Notes: generated from the sequence alone by a model not told the origin. Shown: positions 1 through 4,990, counted from the first letter of the stretch. The stretch is 5,150 nt of DNA from 2-02-FULL-38-15 sp964645555 (GCA_964645555.1 CAZYBP010000065.1:1-5150), one strand, 5' to 3'. A program made the numbers and translations.

Positions 1-27
1 ATCTGAAATTGAAACTATATTTGTCAT
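1..27 (-). CDS. Probable Phd/YefM-type antitoxin, N-terminal 9 codons only
   Basis: Reading leftward from an ATG at 27-25, the visible protein is MTNIVSISD before the window ends. This resembles the first beta strand of Phd/YefM-family antitoxins, which often begin with a short hydrophobic strand followed by S-(V/I)-S-(D/E) and then an R/A-rich helix. These proteins neutralise a toxin (commonly a RelE/YoeB-type mRNA interferase or a PIN nuclease) and repress their own promoter. The promoter context supports the call more than the nine residues do: a TTGACA/TACAAT promoter lies just upstream, and two TGTACA palindromes overlap its -10 region. The -10 box ends 7 nt before the ATG, so the transcript may be leaderless. 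The rest of the gene and any toxin lie outside the window. Another small regulator starting with a similar strand cannot be excluded. Confidence 0.5.
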
Positions 28-34
28 ATTAAAA

Positions 35-56
35 ATTGTACAAGAGTATGTACAAT
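35..56. promoter_or_regulatory. Operator: paired TGTACA palindromes in an 8-bp inverted repeat
   Basis: ATTGTACA (35-42) and TGTACAAT (49-56) form a perfect 8-bp inverted repeat around AGAGTA. Each arm also contains the self-complementary hexamer TGTACA (37-42 and 49-54), with centres exactly 12 bp apart. The element covers the -10 box and most of the spacer of the minus-strand promoter, a typical repressor position. The YefM-YoeB operator of E. coli is known to use a long and a short palindrome with TGTACA cores at this spacing. That this site binds the adjacent gene product is inference. Confidence 0.6.
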
Positions 57-64
57 GCTGTCAA
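35..64 (-). promoter_or_regulatory. Promoter of the putative antitoxin gene
   Basis: On the minus strand, TTGACA (64-59) is followed by an 18-nt spacer and TACAAT (40-35). The -35 box is perfect and the -10 box matches 5 of 6 positions. The predicted transcription start falls at or within a few bases of the ATG at 27. It lies just past the htpX stop codon (73-75), so the antitoxin gene appears to have its own promoter. Confidence 0.65.
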
Positions 65-72
65 CAAGTAAA

Positions 73-1002
73 TTAAACTTTCCCTTCCATTTCGCGGAGA
101 GCTTTAATACGGACTTCGATTGGTGGGTGGGTATTAAAAAGCCCGGCAAACCAGCCTAAGGCTTGCTGTCCTTTTAATGGATTTGAAATATACATATGGG
201 CTGTACCACGATTTGCTGCTTCCAGCGGTTCCTTGTCCGAGGAAATCTTTTGCAAAGCACTAATTAAACCTTCCGGATAACGGGTTATTAAGATTCCGGA
301 GGCATCAGCTAAAAGCTCGCGGCGGCGGGAAACTGCCAGTTGTATTAACGTTGCCACAATTGGGGCTAAAATAGCTGCTACAATGGCAATAATGACAAAA
401 ATTCCTCCGCCCCTATCTTCCCTATCCCTATCTCTTCCTCCAAACCACATAGCCCTCATGAACCAATCAGACAGCAGGGCAATTGTTCCAACCAAAATAG
501 CCACTACGCTCATCAAAAGGGTGTCCCTGTTTCCTACATGAGACAGTTCATGTGCAGCCACCCCTTCCAATTCTTGTTTATTTAGTTTTTGTAAAATTCC
601 GGAAGTAAAAGCAATAGCTGCATGTTTAGGATCCCTGCCTGTTGCAAAAGCATTGGTGGCGCTGTCTTCTAAAACATAAATTTTAGGAGTTGGTAAACCG
701 CGGGCAATACAAAGATTTTCTACTAAACGGTAAATTTGGGGATTATTTTCTTTTTTAATAGGTTTGGCGCCGGAAATTCCCAAAACAATTTTGTCAGAAA
801 AGTAGTATGAAACAAAATTCATAATTCCTGCCACAATTAAAGCCATGCCTACTATACCTACTCCGCCAACGTCCCCAAAGCCTAAACCTCTGGCTAAGAT
901 ATAGACAACCACAACAGTAAAAAGGGTAAAGAAAAACATAATTAACCAAGTCTTGAAGATATTGCCGGAAACCTGATCCCAAGCAGTATTAACCATTGCC
1001 AT
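73..1002 (-). CDS. htpX: HtpX-type membrane zinc metalloprotease (peptidase family M48)
   Basis: This 309-residue protein is the usual HtpX length. HtpX is an inner-membrane zinc endopeptidase that, in characterised bacteria, degrades damaged or misassembled membrane proteins alongside FtsH. Hydrophobic segments lie at about residues 18-38 and 45-66, before the catalytic domain, and at about 163-180 and 201-223 after it. The zinc motif HELSH is at 151-155: H151 and H155 are ligands and E152 is the catalytic base. The third ligand is probably E229 in SRRRELLAD (225-233), the HtpX form of the motif. THPP at 291-294 is the conserved C-terminal family motif. An arginine/aspartate-rich stretch (190-197) separates the later membrane segments. 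The ATG lies 1 nt after the lemA stop, so the two genes are presumably co-transcribed. A second Met at codon 3 could also serve as start; neither has a clear Shine-Dalgarno sequence. No key residue is missing. Confidence 0.95.
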   Translation of the reverse strand: MAMVNTAWDQVSGNIFKTWLIMFFFTLFTVVVVYILARGLGFGDVGGVGIVGMALIVAGIMNFVSYYFSDKIVLGISGAKPIKKENNPQIYRLVENLCIARGLPTPKIYVLEDSATNAFATGRDPKHAAIAFTSGILQKLNKQELEGVAAHELSHVGNRDTLLMSVVAILVGTIALLSDWFMRAMWFGGRDRDREDRGGGIFVIIAIVAAILAPIVATLIQLAVSRRRELLADASGILITRYPEGLISALQKISSDKEPLEAANRGTAHMYISNPLKGQQALGWFAGLFNTHPPIEVRIKALREMEGKV

Positions 1003-1003
1003 A

Positions 1004-1558
1004 TTAGAATTTTACTTGGATGTCTTTTTTGTCTTCTTCAGAAGCTTCAAAGAAGGATTCTTTCTGGAAGTTAAACATATTGGCTATCAAATTTGAGGGG
1101 AATGTCTCAATGGTGTTATTTAAATCTAAAACATTAGTATTATAAAATTGCCTGGAAGCTGCCACTTTGGTTTCTGTATCAGATAATTCATCCTGAAGTT
1201 GCTTAAAATTCTCAGAAGCCCGCAAATTAGGATAAGCTTCAGCTACAGCAAAAAGAGATTTTAAAGCTCCGGATAATACATCATTGGCTGCTGCCTTCTC
1301 ACCAGGTGATTTAGCCCCTAAAAGAGCTGATCTGGCTTTGGTAACATTCTCAAAAACAGACTTTTCGTGTTTGGCATAGCCTTTAACAGCCTCTACCAAA
1401 TTAGGAATTAAGGAGGAACGTCTTTTGAGCTGAACGTCAATTTGTGACCAGGCTTCCCGGACGCGGTTGCGGAGGGTAATTAAACCATTATAGGTACCTA
1501 GTACCCAAAGTAAAGTTACGACTATTGTTCCTATTACTACCCACAATATTGGATCCAT
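1004..1558 (-). CDS. lemA: LemA family membrane protein
   Basis: The 184-residue protein has one N-terminal membrane segment (about residues 4-22) followed by a helical soluble domain, the standard LemA layout. Family signatures are clear: [11 protein letters not shown] (23-33), [12 protein letters not shown] (36-47), LIPNLVE (50-56), GYAKHE (60-65), [11 protein letters not shown] (108-118) and the C-terminal FPSNLIA (153-159). LemA proteins are membrane-anchored, helical-bundle proteins of uncertain biochemical role. They are often encoded beside HtpX or other M48 proteases, as here, where htpX begins 1 nt after the lemA stop. The ATG is 3 nt after the polX stop, implying translation from a shared transcript. 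The upstream bases are A/T-rich without a Shine-Dalgarno sequence. A partner role for the protease is inferred from co-localisation, not shown. Confidence 0.94.
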   Translation of the reverse strand: MDPILWVVIGTIVVTLLWVLGTYNGLITLRNRVREAWSQIDVQLKRRSSLIPNLVEAVKGYAKHEKSVFENVTKARSALLGAKSPGEKAAANDVLSGALKSLFAVAEAYPNLRASENFKQLQDELSDTETKVAASRQFYNTNVLDLNNTIETFPSNLIANMFNFQKESFFEASEEDKKDIQVKF

Positions 1559-1561
1559 TTT

Positions 1562-3304
1562 TTATATCTTAAACCATTTTGCAAAATTTTTCCAGTCCCA
1601 AGCGTTAACTACATCCTCTTTTGTAACCCAACCCCGCCTGGCAACAGCTACCCCATACAACATGTTATCCATTTGACTAACCTGATGAGCATCAGTGTTA
1701 ATCAAAAATTTAACTCCATATTTTAAAGCTTGCCTAACCAAATCATCTCTTAAATCTAACCTGTTTGGATATCCATTTATTTCCAGTAACTTATTATTTT
1801 TGGCACAGAATTTAAAAATTGCTTCCCAGTCTGCTTGGGAAGATTCCCGTTCATTAAGTAATCTATTAGTAGGATGAGAAATAGCATCTACATGCGGACT
1901 TGCTAAAGCAGAAAGCAGTCTTTTGGTGATAACATCCTTGGAACCTCGATGACCAGAATGAATTCCAGCTATACAATAATCTAGAGTTTTTAAAGCTTCA
2001 TCAGGTACACTTAAACTGCCATCTGGGAGTATATCTATTTCGAGACCATTAAGTACTCGAATACTTTTTGTCCTCTGTTTTAGAGATTGAATAACTTTTG
2101 TCCTCTTCTCTATAGCTTTAACTATCCCATCCTGACTAACAGATCCTTGACCAGGAGGATGATCCGATACCCCAATAAATTGATAGCCTAAACTTTCAGC
2201 TGCTTTTATAATGCTTTCAATTAAATCTACACCTGGCCCATGTGAAGGATGTTCAAAAGGATAGTTTGAATGAGTATGTAAGTCACCTTTTATATCTTGT
2301 AATTCAACTAACCTTGGCAGTTTGTGTGTTAGTGCAATTTCTATTTCGCCTTGGTCTTCCCTGAGCTCAGGTGGAGGTACTTGCATTCCTAACAATTTAT
2401 AAAATTCCTCTTCTGTTTTCGTTTCTATAAGTTTTTCATTCTTGCTTGTTCTTACTCCGTATTCGGACAAAGACAATCCTTTTTTCTCAGCAATTGTTCT
2501 TAAATGTATATTGTGGTGTTTAGAACCTGAAAAATGCTGCAGTAACGCTCCATATGAGCTTGGATCCCCAACCAATAGATCAAGCTGTAAACCAGTTGCT
2601 AAAATAACCGTAGCTTGATTCTCACCTTTACCTACAATTCTTGACACTCCGGGCATCTTGGCAAAATACTCTACTACCCTTTTTGGGTTGTTAGAACTCA
2701 CAGAGAAATCTAAATCCCCTACTGTAGCCACCATTCTGCGTAGTGAGCCTAAAGGATGGGCATCAATTACATCAGGACTCTTTTTTAAATACTCAATAAC
2801 TCTCTTTGCCTGCTCAGAAGCGTATGGTAAGAGTATCCTCTTATTCCTCTTTGATGTTTCTTTTAGGCCTAATAAAATCTTTTCTGCTATCTTTGCAGAA
2901 AATCCTTTCTTTACCAGCTCTCCTGATTTAATCTTTACTCTAAGGTCATTTAAATCGTGAATACCCAAATTTGACAGCTTGTAGGCGGTCTGAGGACCTA
3001 TCCCAGGAACATCCAAAAGCTCAAAAATAACTTCAGGAATATTTTTCAGTACTGCTTCAAAATGCTTAACTTTACCCGTTTGAAAAAGTTCTATTAAGTA
3101 CTCTTTTATTTTTTCCCCGACACCGGGAATTTCAGCTAGTCTTTTTTCTTCCCAAAGGTCTTTTACTTCAGAAGTGGAGTGCTCAATGGCATCAGCAGCA
3201 CCCTCATAAGCCCGGATTTGAAAAATATTCCCGATCTTTTTAATTTGATAAGCAGCAGCTACATTATGGAGGATCTTGGCTACCCCAGCGTTGGAGATTT
3301 CCAT
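1562..3304 (-). CDS. polX: Bacterial PolX: X-family DNA polymerase with C-terminal PHP domain
   Basis: This 580-residue protein has the usual bacterial PolX length and architecture. An 8-kDa-like helical region holds a helix-hairpin-helix (EIPGVGEKI, 58-66), followed by a second one (DVPGIGPQTAYKL, 98-110). The nucleotidyltransferase palm carries GSLRR (186-190) and GDLD (196-199). Catalytic aspartates are D197, D199 and D242 (in LDLLVGD). The region YGALLQHFSGSK (251-262) is typical of the family. The PHP domain starts near 339 with the metal-site residues H343 and H345, D381-H382, E422, H449, H477, D538 and H540, all present. PolX enzymes fill short gaps in base-excision-type repair; the PHP domain gives 3'-5' exonuclease or AP-endonuclease activity. 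Both activities therefore look intact. The ATG at 3304 fits the family N-terminus. It is the first gene of the polX-lemA-htpX cluster. Confidence 0.95.
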   Translation of the reverse strand: MEISNAGVAKILHNVAAAYQIKKIGNIFQIRAYEGAADAIEHSTSEVKDLWEEKRLAEIPGVGEKIKEYLIELFQTGKVKHFEAVLKNIPEVIFELLDVPGIGPQTAYKLSNLGIHDLNDLRVKIKSGELVKKGFSAKIAEKILLGLKETSKRNKRILLPYASEQAKRVIEYLKKSPDVIDAHPLGSLRRMVATVGDLDFSVSSNNPKRVVEYFAKMPGVSRIVGKGENQATVILATGLQLDLLVGDPSSYGALLQHFSGSKHHNIHLRTIAEKKGLSLSEYGVRTSKNEKLIETKTEEEFYKLLGMQVPPPELREDQGEIEIALTHKLPRLVELQDIKGDLHTHSNYPFEHPSHGPGVDLIESIIKAAESLGYQFIGVSDHPPGQGSVSQDGIVKAIEKRTKVIQSLKQRTKSIRVLNGLEIDILPDGSLSVPDEALKTLDYCIAGIHSGHRGSKDVITKRLLSALASPHVDAISHPTNRLLNERESSQADWEAIFKFCAKNNKLLEINGYPNRLDLRDDLVRQALKYGVKFLINTDAHQVSQMDNMLYGVAVARRGWVTKEDVVNAWDWKNFAKWFKI

Positions 3305-3313
3305 ACTAATCGT

Positions 3314-3322
3314 AATATATCA
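3314..3322 (-). promoter_or_regulatory. Possible extended -10 promoter for polX-lemA-htpX
   Basis: On the minus strand TGA (3322-3320) directly precedes TATATT (3319-3314), an extended -10 element with 5 of 6 consensus bases. No good -35 box lies 15-19 nt upstream. The expected transcription start is near 3307, only a few bases before the polX ATG at 3304, which would give an almost leaderless message. Confidence 0.35.
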
Positions 3323-3368
3323 CTTATTAACAACGTATGCAGTTTTATTTAATCTTTTAATACCCCCG

Positions 3369-3500
3369 AGGGAAGATATGAAAACAACCATTGCTTACTC
3401 AGGCAAGAATGTTATAAAATTGTACAGTTTCATATATCCAAATAATAAAGTTCCTCATCTATAAAGAAAAAGGGCTATTTTGGAGACTGGTATAAAAACT
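3369..3500 (+). pseudogene. Remnant of a LAGLIDADG homing endonuclease gene, C-terminal part
   Basis: In the frame of an ATG at 3378 the translation includes EDMKTTI, AYSGKNVIKLYSF and IYPNNKVPHL. A TAA (3462-3464) follows, and then, still in the same frame, RKRAILETGIKT. Each block aligns in order with the C-terminus of the endonuclease encoded at 3522-4124 (ETMRTTI, AYSGKNVIKLYRF, LYPNKSILHL, TRKRLKLEEGIRC). Relative to that copy, about 60 nt (3945-4004 of the other gene) are missing between the MKTTI and AYSGK blocks, and the Thr codon after HL has become a stop. The LAGLIDADG motifs are absent, so this cannot be an active nuclease. The bases 3391-3424 are identical to 4003-4036, whereas the flanks have diverged, so this is not simply a duplicated assembly piece. 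No homology is evident to the left of about 3369. Confidence 0.75.
3391..3424 (+). repeat. 34-nt perfect direct repeat, left copy
   Basis: The 34 bases from TTGCTTACTC to the final TGTA are identical to 4003-4036, about 612 bp to the right as assembled. Both encode AYSGKNVIKL in the C-terminal part of an endonuclease. The surrounding aligned sequence is clearly less similar. Confidence 0.9.
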
Positions 3501-3511
3501 GGGACCGTAGT
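3501..3511 (+). tRNA. Possible 5' end of a second tRNA, cut by the scaffold gap
   Basis: The 11 bases GGGACCGTAGT just before the Ns match the first 11 bases of the downstream tRNA-Asp (4115-4125) at 9 positions. They occupy the same place relative to the end of an endonuclease reading frame. They fit tRNA positions 1-11: a 7-nt acceptor strand, U8, A9 and the start of the D-stem. GGGACCG would pair perfectly with a CGGTCCC 3' acceptor strand. The rest of the tRNA, including its anticodon, would be in the gap, so its identity is unknown. With only 11 bases, chance or a duplicated tRNA fragment remains possible. Confidence 0.4.
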
Positions 3512-3521
3512 NNNNNNNNNN
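3512..3521. other. Scaffold gap (10 Ns)
   Basis: Ten consecutive undetermined bases separate a tRNA-like 5' end from the middle of LAGLIDADG motif 1 of an endonuclease. A round number such as ten is usually a placeholder. The content on each side suggests the true missing length is larger: the rest of a tRNA plus the endonuclease N-terminus. Any reading frame running through the gap is an artefact. Confidence 0.9.
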
Positions 3522-4124
3522 TACTTTGCAGCCGACGGCTCTATGTATAAAAACCCTAGAGGCGGATGTTATATAGCTTCCACATCTTGCGACTTAGAAT
3601 TAATCCAGAAAGTTAAAAAAATCTTACGAGTTTCTAATTGTATTGAAATTTATCAATCTAAACACCTAAACTGGAAACTCCGTTATACTATACAGATAGG
3701 TAGTAAAATAGTATTCAACAAATTCCTAGAGTTAGGATTAACTCCTGCCAAAAGCTTAAGTTTAGTCTTCCCAACAGTGCCTAACAACTTTGTTAACCAT
3801 TTCATAAGAGGTTATTTTGACGGAGACGGTAATGCTTACTTTAAATTATCAAAGAGAGGAAATAGAAATGGCTATGCTAAGCATCTACATTTTTGTATTC
3901 GGTGCGGAAGTAAACGTTTCCTAGAAACCATGAGAACAACTATAGAAAACCTATATCAAATAGGTCCGGGATCACTTTCTTATTATAGCAACGCCTTCTC
4001 ACTTGCTTACTCAGGCAAGAATGTTATAAAATTGTATAGATTTTTATACCCAAATAAATCTATACTTCATTTGACTAGGAAAAGATTGAAGTTAGAAGAA
4101 GGTATTAGATGTTTGGGATCGTAG
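3522..4124 (+). CDS. LAGLIDADG homing endonuclease, N-terminus lost in the gap
   Basis: The 200 visible codons form a two-motif LAGLIDADG endonuclease. Motif 1 begins inside the gap and continues as YFAADGSMYKN from 3522. Motif 2 is FIRGYFDGDG at 3801-3830. The acidic residue near the end of each motif (the D of AADG and of DGDG) would be the catalytic metal ligand. Such monomeric enzymes cut a long asymmetric DNA site and copy their own gene into uncut alleles. The frame is open through both halves. It ends in KRLKLEEGIRCLGS and stops at TAG 4122-4124, which lies inside the tRNA-Asp gene. A true start cannot be assigned: the in-frame TTG at 3480 belongs to the decayed copy on the other side of the gap. 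No intron is seen in the neighbouring tRNA, so this looks like a free-standing endonuclease gene. It may recognise a tRNA-adjacent site (inference). Confidence 0.85.
   Translation, partial: YFAADGSMYKNPRGGCYIASTSCDLELIQKVKKILRVSNCIEIYQSKHLNWKLRYTIQIGSKIVFNKFLELGLTPAKSLSLVFPTVPNNFVNHFIRGYFDGDGNAYFKLSKRGNRNGYAKHLHFCIRCGSKRFLETMRTTIENLYQIGPGSLSYYSNAFSLAYSGKNVIKLYRFLYPNKSILHLTRKRLKLEEGIRCLGS
4003..4036 (+). repeat. 34-nt perfect direct repeat, right copy
   Basis: Identical to 3391-3424. It lies within the endonuclease C-terminal coding region (AYSGKNVIKL) and marks the most conserved part of the two copies. Confidence 0.9.
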
Positions 4125-4189
4125 CTCAGTTGGTTTAGAGCGCGTCCCTGTCACGGACGAGGTCGCGGGTTCGAGTCCCGTCGGTCCCG
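4115..4189 (+). tRNA. tRNA-Asp (anticodon GTC)
   Basis: The 75-nt cloverleaf folds without gaps. The acceptor strands are GGGATCG (4115-4121) and CGGTCCC (4182-4188), with one T-G wobble at the fifth pair. The D-stem is GCTC/GAGC, and the anticodon stem CGTCC/GGACG encloses the loop CTGTCAC. The T-stem GCGGG/CCCGT holds the loop TTCGAGT. The anticodon GTC is at 4150-4152 and reads GAC/GAU (Asp). The discriminator base is G (4189), as expected for tRNA-Asp. The 3' CCA is not encoded, so CCA-adding enzyme is needed. Ten bases of its 5' end are also the end of the upstream endonuclease reading frame. A T-run at 4211-4216 might help termination, but I see no convincing hairpin before it. Confidence 0.97.
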
Positions 4190-4227
4190 CAATTCTCGCT
4201 TGAAGATCTGTTTTTTGAACCCTAATT

Positions 4228-4254
4228 TTGATATGCACATATTTGTGGTATAAT
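4228..4254 (+). promoter_or_regulatory. Strong extended -10 promoter for the small RNA
   Basis: TGG (4246-4248) directly precedes a perfect TATAAT (4249-4254), making an extended -10 element. TTGATA (4228-4233) is a fair -35 box, but with a short 15-nt spacer; TTTTGA (4226-4231) gives 17 nt. Initiation is expected at about 4261. No protein gene follows on this strand before the terminator at 4316-4349. Confidence 0.75.
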
Positions 4255-4260
4255 ATACTT

Positions 4261-4350
4261 AAATCGCAACCGAATACTACCAGTATTGGCGGGTGTGAGA
4301 AATCACTAGGTTGTTCCCACCTCTAACCGAAAGGCTATGTGGGTTTTTTC
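4261..4350 (+). ncRNA. Candidate structured small RNA, about 90 nt, class unknown
   Basis: Between a strong promoter and a terminator lies a compact segment without a credible reading frame but with a consistent fold. P1 pairs GCAACC (4266-4271) with GGTTGT (4309-4314), with one G-U pair at its base. It encloses two hairpins. P2 is AATACT (4273-4278) with AGTATT (4282-4287) around the loop ACC. P3 is GTGA (4295-4298) with TCAC (4303-4306) around a GAAA tetraloop. Together these form a three-way junction whose P2-P3 linker is G-rich (GGCGGGT, 4288-4294). A terminator hairpin follows directly. There is no downstream coding gene on this strand, so a free small RNA is more likely than a riboswitch leader. 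I do not recognise tmRNA, 4.5S, RNase P, 6S or a known riboswitch class. Its function is unknown. Confidence 0.55.
4316..4349 (+). terminator. Rho-independent terminator of the small RNA
   Basis: CCCAC (4316-4320) pairs with GTGGG (4339-4343). Above a 3x1 internal loop, TAACC (4324-4328) pairs with GGCTA (4333-4337), with one mismatch, around a GAAA loop. Six T residues (4344-4349) follow immediately. The U-tract is only on the plus strand, so this ends the small RNA transcript rather than the facing gene. Confidence 0.75.
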
Positions 4351-4355
4351 TTGGC

Positions 4356-4924
4356 TTAAACCTTTGTTAACGTTTTATTTTCTTCCCCTGTCTTACAAAG
4401 TTTCTTTGCATATGTAATACCCCGATATTGTTCCCTAATTAATCCCGATATAGCATCTGCAAGCCGAATAATGGCGTCATTTTCATCTTTAATCCCTCTT
4501 ACCTTTTCTGTATGTATACCTATCCTTCTTAAAGATGAACCAACTTTGGGTATTTCTGATTTAGATAACCCATCAATAAATACTAAAGCTTGGTAATCTT
4601 CCTGATTTTTTACTGCTGTAATTGCAGAAGCAACGGTAATAAGAGTGAGTTCCTTATAAGATTTAGTATCTTTGGATAATGAGTAATAAATTTTCTTATT
4701 AAACAATTTACTTTTTAATATCCGCTCTAAATAGGCAATCCTGAATTCGTTTTTAGTCCGTATCCATTTTGTTTTTCCTTTACCCGTTTCCTGCTCAAAC
4801 TTTTCCAATGACTGGGAATTTCTTCCCGATCATTCTTCGCCACTACAACAGAAACAATGAATAACTCTCCTTGAGTATCTTGACCGGTTTCATCAACATA
4901 ACAATACAGTTTCTGTTTTCCCAT
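4356..4924 (-). pseudogene. DUF3800-like protein gene split by a frameshift
   Basis: Two minus-strand frames join into one protein of about 189 residues. The first runs from the ATG at 4924 and gives the N-terminus, with YVDETG (residues 9-14) and a hydrophobic strand (FIVSVVVA). Near 4808-4810, a -1 shift carries it into the second frame. That frame continues with LEKFEQETGKGKTKW, VFIDG and, near the end, KDENDAIIRLADAISGLI, and stops at 4358-4356. This order (YVDE(S/T)G, FxxxVVV, a K-W block, FIDG, then D-x6-D near the C-terminus) matches DUF3800 proteins. The conserved aspartates suggest an RNase H-like nuclease fold (inference from the family; no enzymatic role is established). As sequenced, the first frame ends after 65 residues. 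One missing base would explain it: true decay or a consensus error. The ATG has no Shine-Dalgarno sequence. The TTG at 4808 is not a credible independent start. Confidence 0.7.
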
Positions 4925-4962
4925 AATTTGATCTTAGCAGTTAACGCCTAATTGCCGCAATG

Positions 4963-4990
4963 TTTTGTATTGGTACAAAATGCTTTTGTA
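4963..4990. repeat. Operator-like inverted repeat plus extra half-site
   Basis: TTTTGTA (4963-4969) and TACAAAA (4974-4980) form a perfect 7-bp inverted repeat around TTGG. A third copy, TTTTGTA, follows at 4984-4990, exactly 21 bp (two helical turns) after the first. The cluster lies between the divergent DUF3800-like gene and the gene starting at 5101, so it could be a protein-binding site for either promoter. It also sits in AT-rich sequence, where such repeats arise by chance more easily. Confidence 0.4.

Noticed and set aside
35..56. LexA box
   Set aside because: The repeat is made of two whole TGTACA palindromes 12 bp apart, not GAAC-N4-GTTC or CTGT-N8-ACAG, and the adjacent protein start fits YefM-like antitoxins better.
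794..982. Alternative minus-strand frame inside htpX
   Set aside because: It overlaps the htpX membrane-segment coding region; its hydrophobic or aromatic content is only the out-of-frame reading of that sequence.
1695..2960. Plus-strand open frames opposite polX (1695-1877 and 2658-2960)
   Set aside because: They lie wholly antisense to a well-supported polX coding region, and their proteins have no recognisable features or start signals.
3276..3377. Plus-strand open frame from 3276 leading into the endonuclease remnant
   Set aside because: It begins antisense to the polX start and shows no similarity to the endonuclease before about 3369; it is open by chance.
3480..3521. TTG at 3480 as the start of the downstream endonuclease
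   Set aside because: This segment aligns with the C-terminal tail of the decayed upstream copy (AILETGIKT) and reaches the intact gene only through the Ns, so the continuous frame is a product of the placeholder gap.
3501..4189. Integrative element with a tRNA attachment site (att repeats)
   Set aside because: Integrases usually duplicate the 3' end of a tRNA; here only the 5' end is repeated, and no integrase is present.
4115..4189. Intron within the tRNA-Asp
   Set aside because: The cloverleaf is complete at 75 nt with a normal 7-nt anticodon loop.
4261..4350. Known riboswitch, 4.5S/SRP RNA, 6S RNA or hammerhead ribozyme
   Set aside because: The expected signatures were not seen: no SRP GGAAG-type loop, no large 6S bubble, no CUGAUGA core. 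No coding gene follows on the strand.
4356..4808. An independent gene starting with TTG at 4808
   Set aside because: Its first residues continue the DUF3800 pattern from the frame starting at 4924, and alone it would lack the YVDETG strand.
4795..4815. Programmed -1 frameshifting in the DUF3800-like gene
   Set aside because: The bases at the junction do not form an X-XXY-YYZ slippery heptamer in the incoming frame, and no clear downstream stimulatory structure was found.
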